Shown: positions 51,095 to 59,865, numbered from the stretch's first letter. The stretch: DNA of 64,000 nt from Sphingomonas sp. (GCA_013001055.1 JABDNH010000019.1:111219-175218), one strand, 5' to 3'. Notes: a model not told the origin generated them from the letters alone. Translations and numbers: made by a program.

Positions 51095-51849
51095 CACGCG
51101 CTTCCCGACGCGATATGCACGGTGGGATGAAACGCCTGCTTCTGCTTCTGTCGATATCCGTTCTGACCGCCTGCGGCGGTTCGCCGCCCGATGCACTATC
51201 CGAAGAAGACCTGGCACTAGCCGATCCCAGCTGGCCTGAAACGCTGCCTGCCGCAAATGACGGATATCCCGATTTGGGTGATCCCTGCCGGCTCCTCGGT
51301 GAGGCGGAGGCGACGCGCCCCTTCATGGACGAGGGGGCGGAACTGGTCGGCTGCCGCGATCCGCGCGATGCGGCGATGATTGACGGTGCCCGTGTGGTCG
51401 GTGAGGTCGAGGGGATCACGATTGTGTCGGTCGCCCTGCCCCCGCCCCCGCCTGAGGTAATCGAAGACCCAGATGCTGCCGAACCTGCGGCGCGGCTAAT
51501 CGCGTGTACTGGTCGCGGGATCGAAGGTGCAGCACGCTGCACCGTCACGGTCGACCAGCTGCAGGATGGTACCAGCCAGCTCAACATCCAGTTCGACAAT
51601 GGCAATCGCCGCACGCTCTATTTCGAGGGTACGAGCCTGGTCGGTGCCGATAGCAGTGAGGCGGATGGATCGGCCGCTTTCGTACTCGATGGTCGGCGCG
51701 ATTTCGATCGCACCATCGTCAGTTACGGGCCCGAACGATTCGTCATCCCGCATTCGTTATTGCCAAGCGGACCGGTCATGCGGGGCCAGCCGACGCCGCT
51801 CCCTGCGCCGCCCGTCGACCCGTTGGCCGCGTTGCCGCCGTCCGAATAA
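51091..51849 (+). CDS. Hypothetical lipoprotein
   Basis: The protein of up to 252 residues has a signal peptide and lipobox LTAC (MKRLLLLLSISVLTACGG). The ATG at 51091 overlaps the previous stop as ATGA; ATGs at 51115 and 51127 are plausible starts for a more usual signal peptide. The mature part is acidic and proline-rich near PPPPPE, with a beta-rich C-terminal half (TRSLYFEGTS-like RTLYFEGTS, FVIPHSLLPSG). Cysteines in GDPCRLLG and LVGCRDP recall small secreted inhibitors, but no family was recognised. Confidence 0.7.
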   Translation: MTRASRRDMHGGMKRLLLLLSISVLTACGGSPPDALSEEDLALADPSWPETLPAANDGYPDLGDPCRLLGEAEATRPFMDEGAELVGCRDPRDAAMIDGARVVGEVEGITIVSVALPPPPPEVIEDPDAAEPAARLIACTGRGIEGAARCTVTVDQLQDGTSQLNIQFDNGNRRTLYFEGTSLVGADSSEADGSAAFVLDGRRDFDRTIVSYGPERFVIPHSLLPSGPVMRGQPTPLPAPPVDPLAALPPSE

Positions 51850-51928
51850 CGCGCTCGCTGGACTTTCGTCCGGCTGGCGTAGCAAAATGGCTGCGTGCAG
51901 CAGCAAAGGCACTAAAAGGAGATTATCG

Positions 51929-52468
51929 ATGCGCCGACTGACACTCGCACTACTTGGTGCCGTTGCCCTTGCCGCCACCCCGGCTGCCGCGCAGCTTGCA
52001 CAGGGTACCAAGGCCCCCGATTTCAAGACCATGGGCGCCCTGGGAGGATCGACCTTCCGGCTGCACTTGGCCGAACAGCTCGAACATGGGCCGGTCGTGC
52101 TTTATTTTTTCCCCAAGGCGTTCACCAAGGGCTGCACGCTGGAGAGCAAAGCTTTCGCGGACGCGATGCCGCAATTTCGCGCCGCCGGCGCCCGGGTCGT
52201 CGGCCTGTCGGGCGATGACCTGCCGACGCTCGAAAAATTTTCAACCGAAGTGTGTCGTTCGATCGTTCCCATGGCGCGCGCGACGCAAAGTATCATTGAC
52301 GATTATGATGTCGCGCTTCCGGTTGCCGATGCAATCAGCCCGACGTCAAATCGCACCAGCTATGTCATTGCGCGCGACGGCACGATTACCATGGTCCACA
52401 GCGACATGGGTTATGAAGAACATGTCGCAAAAACGTTGGCCGCCGTTCAAGAGCTTGCGAGGAAGTAG
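51929..52468 (+). CDS. Exported Bcp/AhpC-TSA-type peroxiredoxin
   Basis: The 179-residue protein starts at ATG 51929 after AAAAGGAG, with a signal peptide ending PAAA. The thioredoxin-fold core shows VVLYFFPKAFTKGCTLES, the peroxidatic PxxxTxxC with Cys69, and FSTEVCRSIV with a second Cys (near 110) that may resolve it. It would reduce peroxides in the periplasm. Peroxiredoxins with signal peptides are less common than cytoplasmic Bcp. Confidence 0.88.
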   Translation: MRRLTLALLGAVALAATPAAAQLAQGTKAPDFKTMGALGGSTFRLHLAEQLEHGPVVLYFFPKAFTKGCTLESKAFADAMPQFRAAGARVVGLSGDDLPTLEKFSTEVCRSIVPMARATQSIIDDYDVALPVADAISPTSNRTSYVIARDGTITMVHSDMGYEEHVAKTLAAVQELARK

Positions 52469-52471
52469 GCC

Positions 52472-53395
52472 TTATTCAGCCGGGGCGTCCGCCTCTGCGT
52501 CGGGCTCGACACCGGCTTTATCATAATATTCGCTGAGCGCCTGTGTCATTGCGTCGCGCATCTCGGCGCGCTGCTTGTACGCGAAATAGACGTTGCTCGT
52601 GGAATAGAGCGCTTCGAGGAAAGCGGCGTCATACTGCGTCAGGCTGGCCGGCGCCTCGCCGGTTTCTTCAAGATCGGTGAAAAGATGCAGGATGGACGGC
52701 GTCGACAGGCGGCCGACGTCTGCCTTGTCCATTTTCACCATGGCGCGCATCAGCGCATGATCGGCCAGCTGCTCTACCGACAGGCCGGTCGCTGCGTCCG
52801 CATCGATGACGACCACGGCCGCGCGGGTATCTGGCCGCGAGGTCGAACGAATGCGCGAGGGATCCTGCATGCTTTCGTTGACCGTATATCCATTGAGGCT
52901 GTCGACCGGTAGCGCGTCGAGATCGCGATCGGCCTGCACCACGACCTGCCAGGCCGCGACGGGCCCTTCGGTGCGCTGAATCCGGCGGATGTCGGCAGGC
53001 TCCATGCCCCAGAAAATCTTGCGGTGGTCGCGGCGCAATTCCTTGAACACGGCGTCGCGATCCTCGGCGATCACCAGCATCAGATTGGCATCGCATTGTG
53101 CATCGGCCTCGCCGATCCCGACCGCGCTGGCGACGCGGCGCATGCGGGCGGCCAACGCGTCCGCCTGCGGTTTGGGCAGGCCAACAATGAACGGGCAAAT
53201 CGGGCGATGGAACCGCGCGATCTGGCCCTTGGTCGGCTCGTCCGCCAGCGCGCTTACGACGCTCTTGATTTTTTCATGCTCGGTTTCGGGCAGCTCGCCG
53301 GTCACGACGATGTCTTCCTCGACCGGCGATGCATCGGGGGCAGCGGGAGCGGGCTGGGCGGCGGCAAGAGCCGCTGCGATCGAGAGCGCAAACAT
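52472..53395 (-). CDS. Hypothetical exported protein
   Basis: The 307-residue protein starts at ATG 53395 (MFALSIAAALAAAQPAPAAP) with AAGGAG 6 nt upstream and a short Ala-rich signal peptide. VEEDIVVTGEL is a phrase seen in many sphingomonad secreted proteins near the mature N-terminus. The domain shows FHRPICPFIVGLPKPQADALAARMRRVA and later alternating beta-alpha segments (AAVVVIDADAATGLSVEQLADHALMRAM). No named family was recognised and no enzymatic motif is evident. Convergent with the peroxiredoxin gene. Confidence 0.7.
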   Translation of the reverse strand: MFALSIAAALAAAQPAPAAPDASPVEEDIVVTGELPETEHEKIKSVVSALADEPTKGQIARFHRPICPFIVGLPKPQADALAARMRRVASAVGIGEADAQCDANLMLVIAEDRDAVFKELRRDHRKIFWGMEPADIRRIQRTEGPVAAWQVVVQADRDLDALPVDSLNGYTVNESMQDPSRIRSTSRPDTRAAVVVIDADAATGLSVEQLADHALMRAMVKMDKADVGRLSTPSILHLFTDLEETGEAPASLTQYDAAFLEALYSTSNVYFAYKQRAEMRDAMTQALSEYYDKAGVEPDAEADAPAE

Positions 53396-53503
53396 TTCAT
53401 ACTCCTTGAACTGGATTACGGGCCGAATATCGCAGCGCTGCTCGGGCGTCATCCATTCTTCGACAAGCCTCCGTAAAGACCGACGAAAGGGGGTGAGCCT
53501 TTT

Positions 53504-54859
53504 CTACTCGCTATAGAACACCGATTTCAGGTTCATGAACTCGTGCAGCCCGAACCGCGACAATTCGCGGCCATGACCTGAATTCTTGACCCCACCGAAA
53601 GGCGCTTCGGGGGTCGAGGCGGTCATCTGGTTGATCGCGGTCATCCCCGCGTCGATCCCGTTGATGAACGCTTCCTGCTCCCTAGCATCGCGGGTGAACA
53701 CCGCCGAGCCAAGTCCGTAAGGCGTGATGTTGGCGATGCGAATGGCATCGTCGGTGTCCTTGGCTTCGAAGAGCATGGCGATCGGACCAAACAGTTCCTC
53801 GTCGCGCATCTCGCCTGCAGGGTCGAGCCCGGTCAGCACGCCGGGGTCGAGGAAGGCACCTTCGCCATCAGGCGCATCCCCGCCGTGCAATGTAGCACCG
53901 GCCGACTTCGCCATGTCGATCTGGTCCAGCACGGTTTGCAACTGGTCCTGGCTCGACATCGGTCCGATATCGCTGGCTTCGTCGAACGGGTCTCCAGCCT
54001 TCTTGGCGGTCATCGCCTTGATGAAGCGATCGGAGAATTCTTCGAAGACGTCGCGGTGCACGATCATGCGCTTGCCGCAAATGCAGGATTGCCCACTATT
54101 TTGCAGCCGTGCCTTCACAGCGGTTTTTACCGCAACGTCCATGTCTGCCGAGGGCATAACGATAAATGGATCCGAGCCACCAAGTTCGAGCACCACCTTC
54201 TTCAGGCAGCGTCCGGCGACTTCGGCCACCGCGCGCCCGGCAGGTTCGCTACCCGTCAAGGTGGCGGCGCGGACACGGCCGTCTTCGATGATGCCGGCGA
54301 CCGCCTTGCTGCCGATCGAAAGGTTCTGGAACAGACCGTCGGGGGCGCCGGCTTCCAGCACCATCTCCTCGATCAGCTTGCCCACGCCCTGCACGTTGCT
54401 GGAATGTTTGAGCAGCCCGACATTGCCGGCCAGTACAGTCGGGGTGAGGAAACGCAGGACCTGCCAATAGGGGAAATTCCACGGCATGACGGCGAGCACG
54501 GGCCCGATCGGCAGCCAGCGCAATTCGCCCTTTCCGCCCGGGATTTTCTCGCTTTGCAACATCGCGGGGCCATGCTCGGCAAAATAGCGCAGCGCAGTGC
54601 CACATTTCACGACCTCTGCCGTGGCTTCCCGGATATGCTTGCCCATTTCGCGGGTGGCCATTTCAGCGAGCCGATCCTGGTTCTTGTCGAACTGGTCGGC
54701 AATCGCATGCAACAGTTGCGTGCGCTCATCGAGCGACGTCTGGCGCCAGCTTCGGTAGGTGGTAGCGGCCTTGGCAAGCGCGGCTTCGATGCCGCGCTCG
54801 TCCAGCGGTTCGTGCGCGGCGATGACTTCGCCTGTGGCGGGGTTGCGGCTTTTCAGCAT
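53504..54859 (-). CDS. NAD(P)-dependent aldehyde dehydrogenase (succinate-semialdehyde dehydrogenase-like)
   Basis: The protein of about 451 residues from ATG 54859 (MLKSRNPATGEV), 8 nt after AAAGG, belongs to the GabD/Sad branch of aldehyde dehydrogenases. Motifs are VMPWNFPYWQVLRF, the catalytic Glu in LELGGSDPFIV, catalytic Cys in NSGQSCICGKRMIV, and EELFGPIAML with the C-terminal FGGVKNSGHGRELSRFGL. Succinate semialdehyde is the best guess, but substrate range cannot be set from sequence. Confidence 0.9.
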   Translation of the reverse strand: MLKSRNPATGEVIAAHEPLDERGIEAALAKAATTYRSWRQTSLDERTQLLHAIADQFDKNQDRLAEMATREMGKHIREATAEVVKCGTALRYFAEHGPAMLQSEKIPGGKGELRWLPIGPVLAVMPWNFPYWQVLRFLTPTVLAGNVGLLKHSSNVQGVGKLIEEMVLEAGAPDGLFQNLSIGSKAVAGIIEDGRVRAATLTGSEPAGRAVAEVAGRCLKKVVLELGGSDPFIVMPSADMDVAVKTAVKARLQNSGQSCICGKRMIVHRDVFEEFSDRFIKAMTAKKAGDPFDEASDIGPMSSQDQLQTVLDQIDMAKSAGATLHGGDAPDGEGAFLDPGVLTGLDPAGEMRDEELFGPIAMLFEAKDTDDAIRIANITPYGLGSAVFTRDAREQEAFINGIDAGMTAINQMTASTPEAPFGGVKNSGHGRELSRFGLHEFMNLKSVFYSE

Positions 54860-54912
54860 CGGGGGACCTTTCATCTTCGAAAGGCCAACGAAGCGCCCGT
54901 TTGGGCGTTCCG

Positions 54913-55185
54913 CTACCCGGCGATCGGGACGCCGGCGCGCTCGGCGCAGCGGCGCGCGATCTGCTTGCCTTCGTCATTGCCCAGCGTGTCCGTCATGGTC
55001 ATCCCCCTGACTTCCAGTTCATCGAGGATGCAGTTGCAAACCTCGGTCTTGGCCTCGGGCGAGGGGGCCATGCGGGCAAAGGTGCGTTCGCAGCGGGCTT
55101 GGCTCGCATCACGCCCGCCCGATGAACAGGCGGCGGTGAGCCCGCAGGCCAACGGCAGGACAAGAAGTGCAATCGTGCGTGGCAT
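54913..55185 (-). CDS. Hypothetical 90-residue lipoprotein
   Basis: ATG 55185 follows GGGAG at normal spacing; ATG 55191 is an alternative. Signal peptide with lipobox LTAAC (MPRTIALLVLPLACGLTAAC). The mature part is small and helical with cysteines at about 32, 50, 52 and 80 (QARCERTF, VCNCILDEL, RRCAERAG), suggesting disulfides. No family was recognised. Confidence 0.68.
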   Translation of the reverse strand: MPRTIALLVLPLACGLTAACSSGGRDASQARCERTFARMAPSPEAKTEVCNCILDELEVRGMTMTDTLGNDEGKQIARRCAERAGVPIAG

Positions 55186-55251
55186 GGACATTCTCCCTCG
55201 CTTTGGGCTTATGATGCGCTGTAATCGTGACGAATGTCCTAAGGATGGCAG

Positions 55252-55587
55252 ATGCCCCGCGAATATCAAAGCTTCGAAACATTCTGGCTTTACTACCTGC
55301 GCGAACATAGCCGGCCGCAAACGCGGGCGCTTCATTATTTCGGCACCACGCTGGTTGTGGCGATTGCGATTTTCGCGATCCTGCGCGGCCCTTTGTGGAT
55401 GCTGCTCCTGATGCCGGTCGCGGGCTATTTCTTCGCCTGGGTCGGGCATTTCGGGGTCGAGAAGAACCGACCCGCGACCTTTACCTACCCGCTCTGGTCC
55501 TTGCGGGCGGATTTCAAGATGTGGTGGCTGTGGCTGACCGGCCGCCTCGGCCCCGAGCTTAAGCGCGCCGGCGTCAAGCGCGTTTAG
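55252..55587 (+). CDS. DUF962/Mpo1-like membrane protein
   Basis: The 111-residue protein shows the DUF962 layout: FETFWLYYLREHSRPQTRALHYFGTTL, two membrane helices (VVAIAIFAIL, WMLLLMPVAGYFFAWVGHF) with conserved His (EHS, LHYFG, VGHF), and FTYPLWSLRADFKMWWLWL. Yeast Mpo1 of this family is an Fe-dependent dioxygenase of fatty acid alpha-oxidation, so an oxygenase role is possible. The bacterial function is untested here. Confidence 0.85.
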   Translation: MPREYQSFETFWLYYLREHSRPQTRALHYFGTTLVVAIAIFAILRGPLWMLLLMPVAGYFFAWVGHFGVEKNRPATFTYPLWSLRADFKMWWLWLTGRLGPELKRAGVKRV

Positions 55588-55611
55588 AGGCGAGACAGGC
55601 GGAGAGTTTCG

Positions 55612-56052
55612 ATGGGTTCTGACAAAACAGTCTACGAATTGTCCGGTAAATGTCTCTGCGGCGTGGTCACCATTACGGCACGGTTCGCGGGCAAGCGGAT
55701 CGAAGCGTGTCATTGCACCCAGTGCCGCACCTGGGGCGGCGGCGCATATCTTGCCACGCCTATGACCGACGACTTCACTATCGAGGGCGAGGAATATGTC
55801 GCCCGATTCCCTTCATCCGCGTGGGCGGAGCGTGGCTTTTGCAAGCGTTGCGGATCGAACCTGTTCTACCATTACCTTCCCGCACAACAACGCAGCTTCC
55901 TTGCCGGACTCTTCCCGGGTCTCGACGATGGCGAACTGCACGAAGAAATCTTCGTCGACCAGAAGCCCGACTATTACTGCTTCGCGGGCGAGCGCGAGCG
56001 ACTGACCCGCGCCCAGGTCATTGAAAAATTCGGCATCGAACTTCCCGACTAG
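55612..56052 (+). CDS. GFA/CENP-V family zinc protein
   Basis: The 146-residue protein has the GFA fold with Cys pairs in SGKCLCGVV, EACHCTQCRTWGGG and RGFCKRCGSNLFYH, the expected zinc ligands. The family was named for glutathione-dependent formaldehyde activation, but most members have no proven reaction. The stop TAG overlaps a minus-strand TAG in a CTAG palindrome, hinting at a convergent small gene. Confidence 0.9.
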   Translation: MGSDKTVYELSGKCLCGVVTITARFAGKRIEACHCTQCRTWGGGAYLATPMTDDFTIEGEEYVARFPSSAWAERGFCKRCGSNLFYHYLPAQQRSFLAGLFPGLDDGELHEEIFVDQKPDYYCFAGERERLTRAQVIEKFGIELPD

Positions 56053-56201
56053 TCGCCCGCCTTGGTAATGAAGCGTTTCTCGACCTCGGCGACAGTCCCG
56101 ATCGAGGCGGGAAGATCGACATGATGCACTGCCCGCACTTGACCCGGGCGAGGAGCTGGTCCTTGGTTGGTGGCACGGAAAATCTTGCGCTGTACTTTCA
56201 C
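56049..56201 (-). CDS. Possible 50-residue basic protein
   Basis: A minus-strand frame from GTG 56201 (VKVQRKIFRATNQG) to TAG 56051-56049 encodes a basic 50-residue product ending EVEKRFITKAGD. Support: the region is otherwise empty, codon third positions are GC-rich in the second half, and the stop overlaps the GFA stop at CTAG as in the two other convergent pairs at 12924 and 44425. Against it: no ribosome site and no recognised family. Treat as tentative. Confidence 0.35.
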   Translation of the reverse strand: MKVQRKIFRATNQGPAPRPGQVRAVHHVDLPASIGTVAEVEKRFITKAGD

Positions 56202-56231
56202 TGCGGTGCGTGCGTGTCAAAGGACGAATGC

Positions 56232-56825
56232 ATGAAGAAGCTTCTGGTAATTTCGGCCGCGCTTGGCCTCGGCGCTTGTGCGACCATGGAGGCGCCGCGG
56301 GAGACGCCTGCCGACGCCTTTTTCACCGCACTATCGCAATATTGCGGGCAGGCCTTCGAGGGGCGCATCACTTCCGAGGACGAAGTCGACAATGACTGGC
56401 GCAGCCAGCGAATGGTCATGCACGTGCGCCAATGTAGTGATGACGAGATCCGCATACCGCTCCATGTCGGCGAGGATCGCTCGCGCACATGGATCGTCTC
56501 GCGTACCGGCAACGGCCTGCGTCTCAAGCACGATCATCGCCATGAAGACGGCAGCGACGATGCCGTTACCATGTATGGCGGCGACACGCGCTCGCCCGGG
56601 CTGGCATGGCGCCAGGAGTTTCCGGTCGACACATTCTCAATCGCCATGTTCGAGCGCGAGGGCCTGTCGGCATCGGTCACCAACATCTGGGCCATGGAGC
56701 TACGCGACGATCGGTTCGTCTATGAATTGCGGCGTCCGCCCATTCCGGGCGGCCGTCACTTCCGTGCCGAATTCGACCTCACCGAACCCGTCGCCGCACC
56801 GCCGCCGCCATGGGGCAGCGATTGA
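56232..56825 (+). CDS. Hypothetical 197-residue lipoprotein
   Basis: ATG 56232 begins a lipoprotein signal MKKLLVISAALGLGAC (lipobox LGAC). The mature protein shows DAFFTALSQYCGQAFEGR, RMVMHVRQC and HVGEDRSRTWIVSRTG with LRLKHDHRHEDGS. These phrases look conserved in a sphingomonad secreted-protein family of unknown function. The upstream ATG at 56121 would add an unrelated N-terminus and is less likely. Confidence 0.78.
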   Translation: MKKLLVISAALGLGACATMEAPRETPADAFFTALSQYCGQAFEGRITSEDEVDNDWRSQRMVMHVRQCSDDEIRIPLHVGEDRSRTWIVSRTGNGLRLKHDHRHEDGSDDAVTMYGGDTRSPGLAWRQEFPVDTFSIAMFEREGLSASVTNIWAMELRDDRFVYELRRPPIPGGRHFRAEFDLTEPVAAPPPPWGSD

Positions 56826-56924
56826 ACCACTTGCCTTAGTCGGGCATTCTAGCGTCTAGTCAGCAATCATTAAGTGGCGATCCGTAGTAGGGAACGCCAG
56901 TTTCCCGTCACGAGAGGTACCACC

Positions 56925-58343
56925 ATGCGTCTGTCCAAATTCCCTGCCCTTGTCGCCATCGCGGCTATGCTCGCGTCGTGTGGCGGCAGCAGCTCCAGCA
57001 GCGGTCCGATTGCCGGGGGCGGGGGCGGCGGCGGTGGTGGCGGAGGTGGCACCGATGCCTGCGCGTTGTCCGCGCGCCAGGCCTGGGTGCTGGAACAGAT
57101 GGAGGAATGGTATCTCTTCCCCGACCTTCTCGACACCAGCGTTGACCCGGCCAACTATTCCGATGTGCAAAGCTATATCGACGCGCTGGTTCGTCCGGCG
57201 CGCGAACAGGGCATCGATCGCAATTTCACGTACATTACGTCGATCGAGGAAGAGAATGATTTCATCGAGAACGCGACGAGCGCCGACTTCGGCTGGCGTC
57301 CGGTTCTTTTCAGCAATGACCGGCTGTACATTCGAGAAACCTACGAAACCGCGCCGTCCTTCCAGGCTGGCGTAGACCGTGGTGCGGAAATCGTGCGGCT
57401 TGCCGCTGCTGGCGGGACGCTTCGCACACCTGCCCAGATTATCGCGGCCGATGGTGTGGAATTCCTGTCCAACCTGGTGTTTCCCGATGCCGAGGGCGAC
57501 GCGATCGACATCGAATTCGTCGATGCCGATGGCGGTCCCGTGCAGACTGCCACGTTGACCTCGACCGAGTATGAGCTCGAACCGGTTTCGCCGCGTTATG
57601 GCGCGCTCGTGATTGGCGATACTGGTTATCTCAACCTGCGCACCTTCTTCGCCGATACGGCGGAGGCCGACCTGACAACGGCGTTCCAGACGTTCGCGGC
57701 AGCCAATGTCGCCAACATCATCGTCGACGTGCGATACAATGGCGGCGGCCTCGTGCGCGTTGCCGATCATCTCGGCGATTTGCTGGGCCGCAACCGCAGT
57801 GGCCAGGTCTTCAGCCGAACCACGTTCCGCGCTTCCAAGGCGTCCAACAACAGCACCGAATTCTTCGAGCCTTTCTCGGCGTCGCAGGACCCGGTGCGCC
57901 TCTCGTTCATCACGACCAACCGCAGCGCCTCGGCCAGCGAGCTCGTAGCGAACAGCATGGCATCCTATTACGGCAACGAAAGCGCGATCGTCGGCTCCAA
58001 CACGTTCGGCAAGCCCGTAGGCCAGATCGCGCTCGATCGCGCCGAATGCGATGATCGCCTGCGTGTCGTCGCGTTTCGCACCGAGAACGCCGATGGCGAA
58101 GGCGATTATTACAACGGGCTGGCGACGACCTATCCGGTGACCTGCCTGGCGAGCGACGACATCTTTGAAATGTTCGGCGACCCCGCCGAAGCGTCGACCG
58201 CCAAGGCGCTCGACTTCTCGGCTTCGGGCGAGGCTGCGTGCACGCCGATCACCGGCGCCGTCGGCACCCGTTCGGCGCTCGAACAGCGGCTCATGCCGTC
58301 CAACCCGACGGTTGCGCAGCGCGTGACACTGGGGATGCTCTAG
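56925..58343 (+). CDS. S41-family (C-terminal processing-type) peptidase lipoprotein
   Basis: The 472-residue protein starts at ATG 56925 after GAGAGG. Lipoprotein signal MRLSKFPALVAIAAMLASC is followed by a low-complexity Ser-rich and 12-Gly linker (residues about 21-45). A PDZ-like region (about 140-210) precedes the S41 catalytic domain with ALVIGDTGYLNLRTF, IIVDVRYNGGG, the nucleophile region TNRSASASELVANSM (Ser near 336) and GSNTFGKPVGQ (Lys near 363). It is anchored in the envelope and probably trims periplasmic proteins or peptides. Confidence 0.9.
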   Translation: MRLSKFPALVAIAAMLASCGGSSSSSGPIAGGGGGGGGGGGGTDACALSARQAWVLEQMEEWYLFPDLLDTSVDPANYSDVQSYIDALVRPAREQGIDRNFTYITSIEEENDFIENATSADFGWRPVLFSNDRLYIRETYETAPSFQAGVDRGAEIVRLAAAGGTLRTPAQIIAADGVEFLSNLVFPDAEGDAIDIEFVDADGGPVQTATLTSTEYELEPVSPRYGALVIGDTGYLNLRTFFADTAEADLTTAFQTFAAANVANIIVDVRYNGGGLVRVADHLGDLLGRNRSGQVFSRTTFRASKASNNSTEFFEPFSASQDPVRLSFITTNRSASASELVANSMASYYGNESAIVGSNTFGKPVGQIALDRAECDDRLRVVAFRTENADGEGDYYNGLATTYPVTCLASDDIFEMFGDPAEASTAKALDFSASGEAACTPITGAVGTRSALEQRLMPSNPTVAQRVTLGML

Positions 58344-58423
58344 GCCGATCTCGACGCTGCCCGTCCTTTCCGCATATGCGGGAGGGCGCGCGGCGGGCTC
58401 ATCCACAAGCGCGCACTGGTCGC

Positions 58424-59494
58424 CTACTGGCAGGCCACGGGGTCGTTGGCGCGGATACGCGTTGCGCGGCTGATCGAAGGGCCGACGACGATCCGCTGGC
58501 GACCGCATTTGCGCAGCTGGAAGCGAACCTTGCGGGTACGGAAATCAAGGCTGACCTTGCTGAAATTCTCGAGAATGTCGGTGCCGAGCATCAGCGCCGG
58601 CTCATCGCCGAGCCCGAACGCGGTGAATGGCTGCACGTCGGCAAACACGATTGGCACGTTGCGCAGCGTGATCGGCCCCAGGTCCAGCTGTTTGAGCGTA
58701 ACGACCTCGACCCGCGCGGTCTGCCCGGTGACGCCGGTAATATAGGTCGCGGCTTCGGTCTTCACCTTGTGCCGGGCAAATTCGCGGCGCAGCGCACTGT
58801 TGCCGATCGTCACCTGGCTGCCGGTGTCGACGATCGCATCGAGCTTCACCCCCGAGGCGTCGACCTCGGTCAGGATCAGTTGGCCACGTCGGCGCCTGGC
58901 AACGATGACGATGTCGCCCGGCTGACTGCGCACCTTGGTCCGCGAATCCTCGATCCGGATCACCTTCTTGTCGAAATCCATCATCAGCCGCTGCTTGGCC
59001 AGCGCATCGATGCCGATCATGCCGTCTCCGCCCATATCGCGCTCGCGAAGGACGGGCAGGATGAGGTCGTTGACCGTCGTGGGGCCAAGCTCGAGCGAGG
59101 CGACTTCGACGCGGTCGACGATATCGCGCGAGTTGATGGTGACCATCGTCGCGGGGGTGGAAAGCGGCAGCTGCAGTCCCTCGGCGATGCGGAAGCCCAC
59201 CGCGGACGTGTCGGCGCCGCTATCGACGATGAATTTGTAGGGGCCCGTGCCGTTGACCCCGACTTCGACGCTGAGCCGCGTCTCGATCTTCTGGGCGTCG
59301 ACCTCCTCGCCATCAATGGCGAGTGCATTGTCGATCACCGCGGGTGGCAGTTCGGGCACCTGCACGTCCGTCTCGGGCGCGGGGCGCGGGGACGACGGGC
59401 GTTCCTGCGCCGCGCCGCTGCCCGCGACCAGCAACATCGCTACCCCTGCGAGCATCGCCTTTGCCGGCCGTTCCAATCCGCCTCTCATGATCAT
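58424..59494 (-). CDS. Exported retropepsin-like aspartic protease with two domains
   Basis: The protein of about 356 residues from ATG 59494 (MIMRGGLERPAKAM; ATG 59488 is close by) has a signal peptide ending SGAAQ. Two retroviral-type aspartyl protease domains follow: FIVDSGADTSAVG in the first (near residue 90) and DAIVDTGSQVTIGN in the second (near residue 220), each with a hydrophobic-Gly partner (DGMIGIDALAKQRLMMDF and LMLGTDILENFSKVSLDF). A single-chain tandem of DSG/DTG resembles bacterial retropepsin-like proteins, which normally dimerise. Substrate unknown. Confidence 0.88.
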   Translation of the reverse strand: MIMRGGLERPAKAMLAGVAMLLVAGSGAAQERPSSPRPAPETDVQVPELPPAVIDNALAIDGEEVDAQKIETRLSVEVGVNGTGPYKFIVDSGADTSAVGFRIAEGLQLPLSTPATMVTINSRDIVDRVEVASLELGPTTVNDLILPVLRERDMGGDGMIGIDALAKQRLMMDFDKKVIRIEDSRTKVRSQPGDIVIVARRRRGQLILTEVDASGVKLDAIVDTGSQVTIGNSALRREFARHKVKTEAATYITGVTGQTARVEVVTLKQLDLGPITLRNVPIVFADVQPFTAFGLGDEPALMLGTDILENFSKVSLDFRTRKVRFQLRKCGRQRIVVGPSISRATRIRANDPVACQ

Positions 59495-59587
59495 GGGGTA
59501 GGATACCCCATGGACCCGGCCAAAGCCAATTTCTGCCAATGGCCTGCTGACGCCGCTACTATGCGCCGCGAGACGAACGCCGCGCAC

Positions 59588-59624
59588 AAAAAAGGCGACG
59601 CAGCCGATAACGGCCAGCGTCGCC
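59588..59624 (-). terminator. Terminator of the cold-shock gene
   Basis: On the minus strand GGCGACGC (59624-59617) pairs with GCGTCGCC (59601-59594) and is followed by TTTTTT (59593-59588). The stem is 8 bp with an imperfect inner stem in its 15-nt loop. It lies 28 nt past the cold-shock stop. The other strand also has CCCTTTCTT, so it may act in both directions. Confidence 0.85.
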
Positions 59625-59652
59625 CTTTCTTCTTCCCCGCTGGGAAAAAGCG

Positions 59653-59865
59653 TCAGTCGGCCATCGACAGGTTGACGGCGCTTTCCTTGCCGTTGCGGCC
59701 GGTTTCCAGGTCATAGTTGACGCGGTCGCCTTCGTTGAGGCCGTTGAGGCCGGCAGCTTCGACCGCCGAAATGTGGACGAATGCATCGCCACCGCCGCTT
59801 TCGGGCGTGATGAAGCCATAACCCTTTTGGGTGTTGAAGAATTTTACGGTGCCAGTGTTGGCCAT
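59653..59865 (-). CDS. cspA: Cold-shock-domain protein
   Basis: The 70-residue single-stranded nucleic-acid-binding protein starts at ATG 59865 (MANTGTVKFFNTQKGYGFITPE) with RNP1 KGYGFI and RNP2 DAFVHISA. An AAAGGAA site precedes it. Acts as an RNA chaperone and antiterminator. The 200-bp region upstream to the next gene would hold its promoter and 5' leader; no defined cold-shock box was seen. Which Csp paralogue it is cannot be told. Confidence 0.95.
   Translation of the reverse strand: MANTGTVKFFNTQKGYGFITPESGGGDAFVHISAVEAAGLNGLNEGDRVNYDLETGRNGKESAVNLSMAD

Noticed and set aside
58238..59716. A 492-codon plus-strand frame opposite the retropepsin-like gene
   Set aside because: The minus strand encodes two clear protease motifs and a signal peptide; the plus frame has none.
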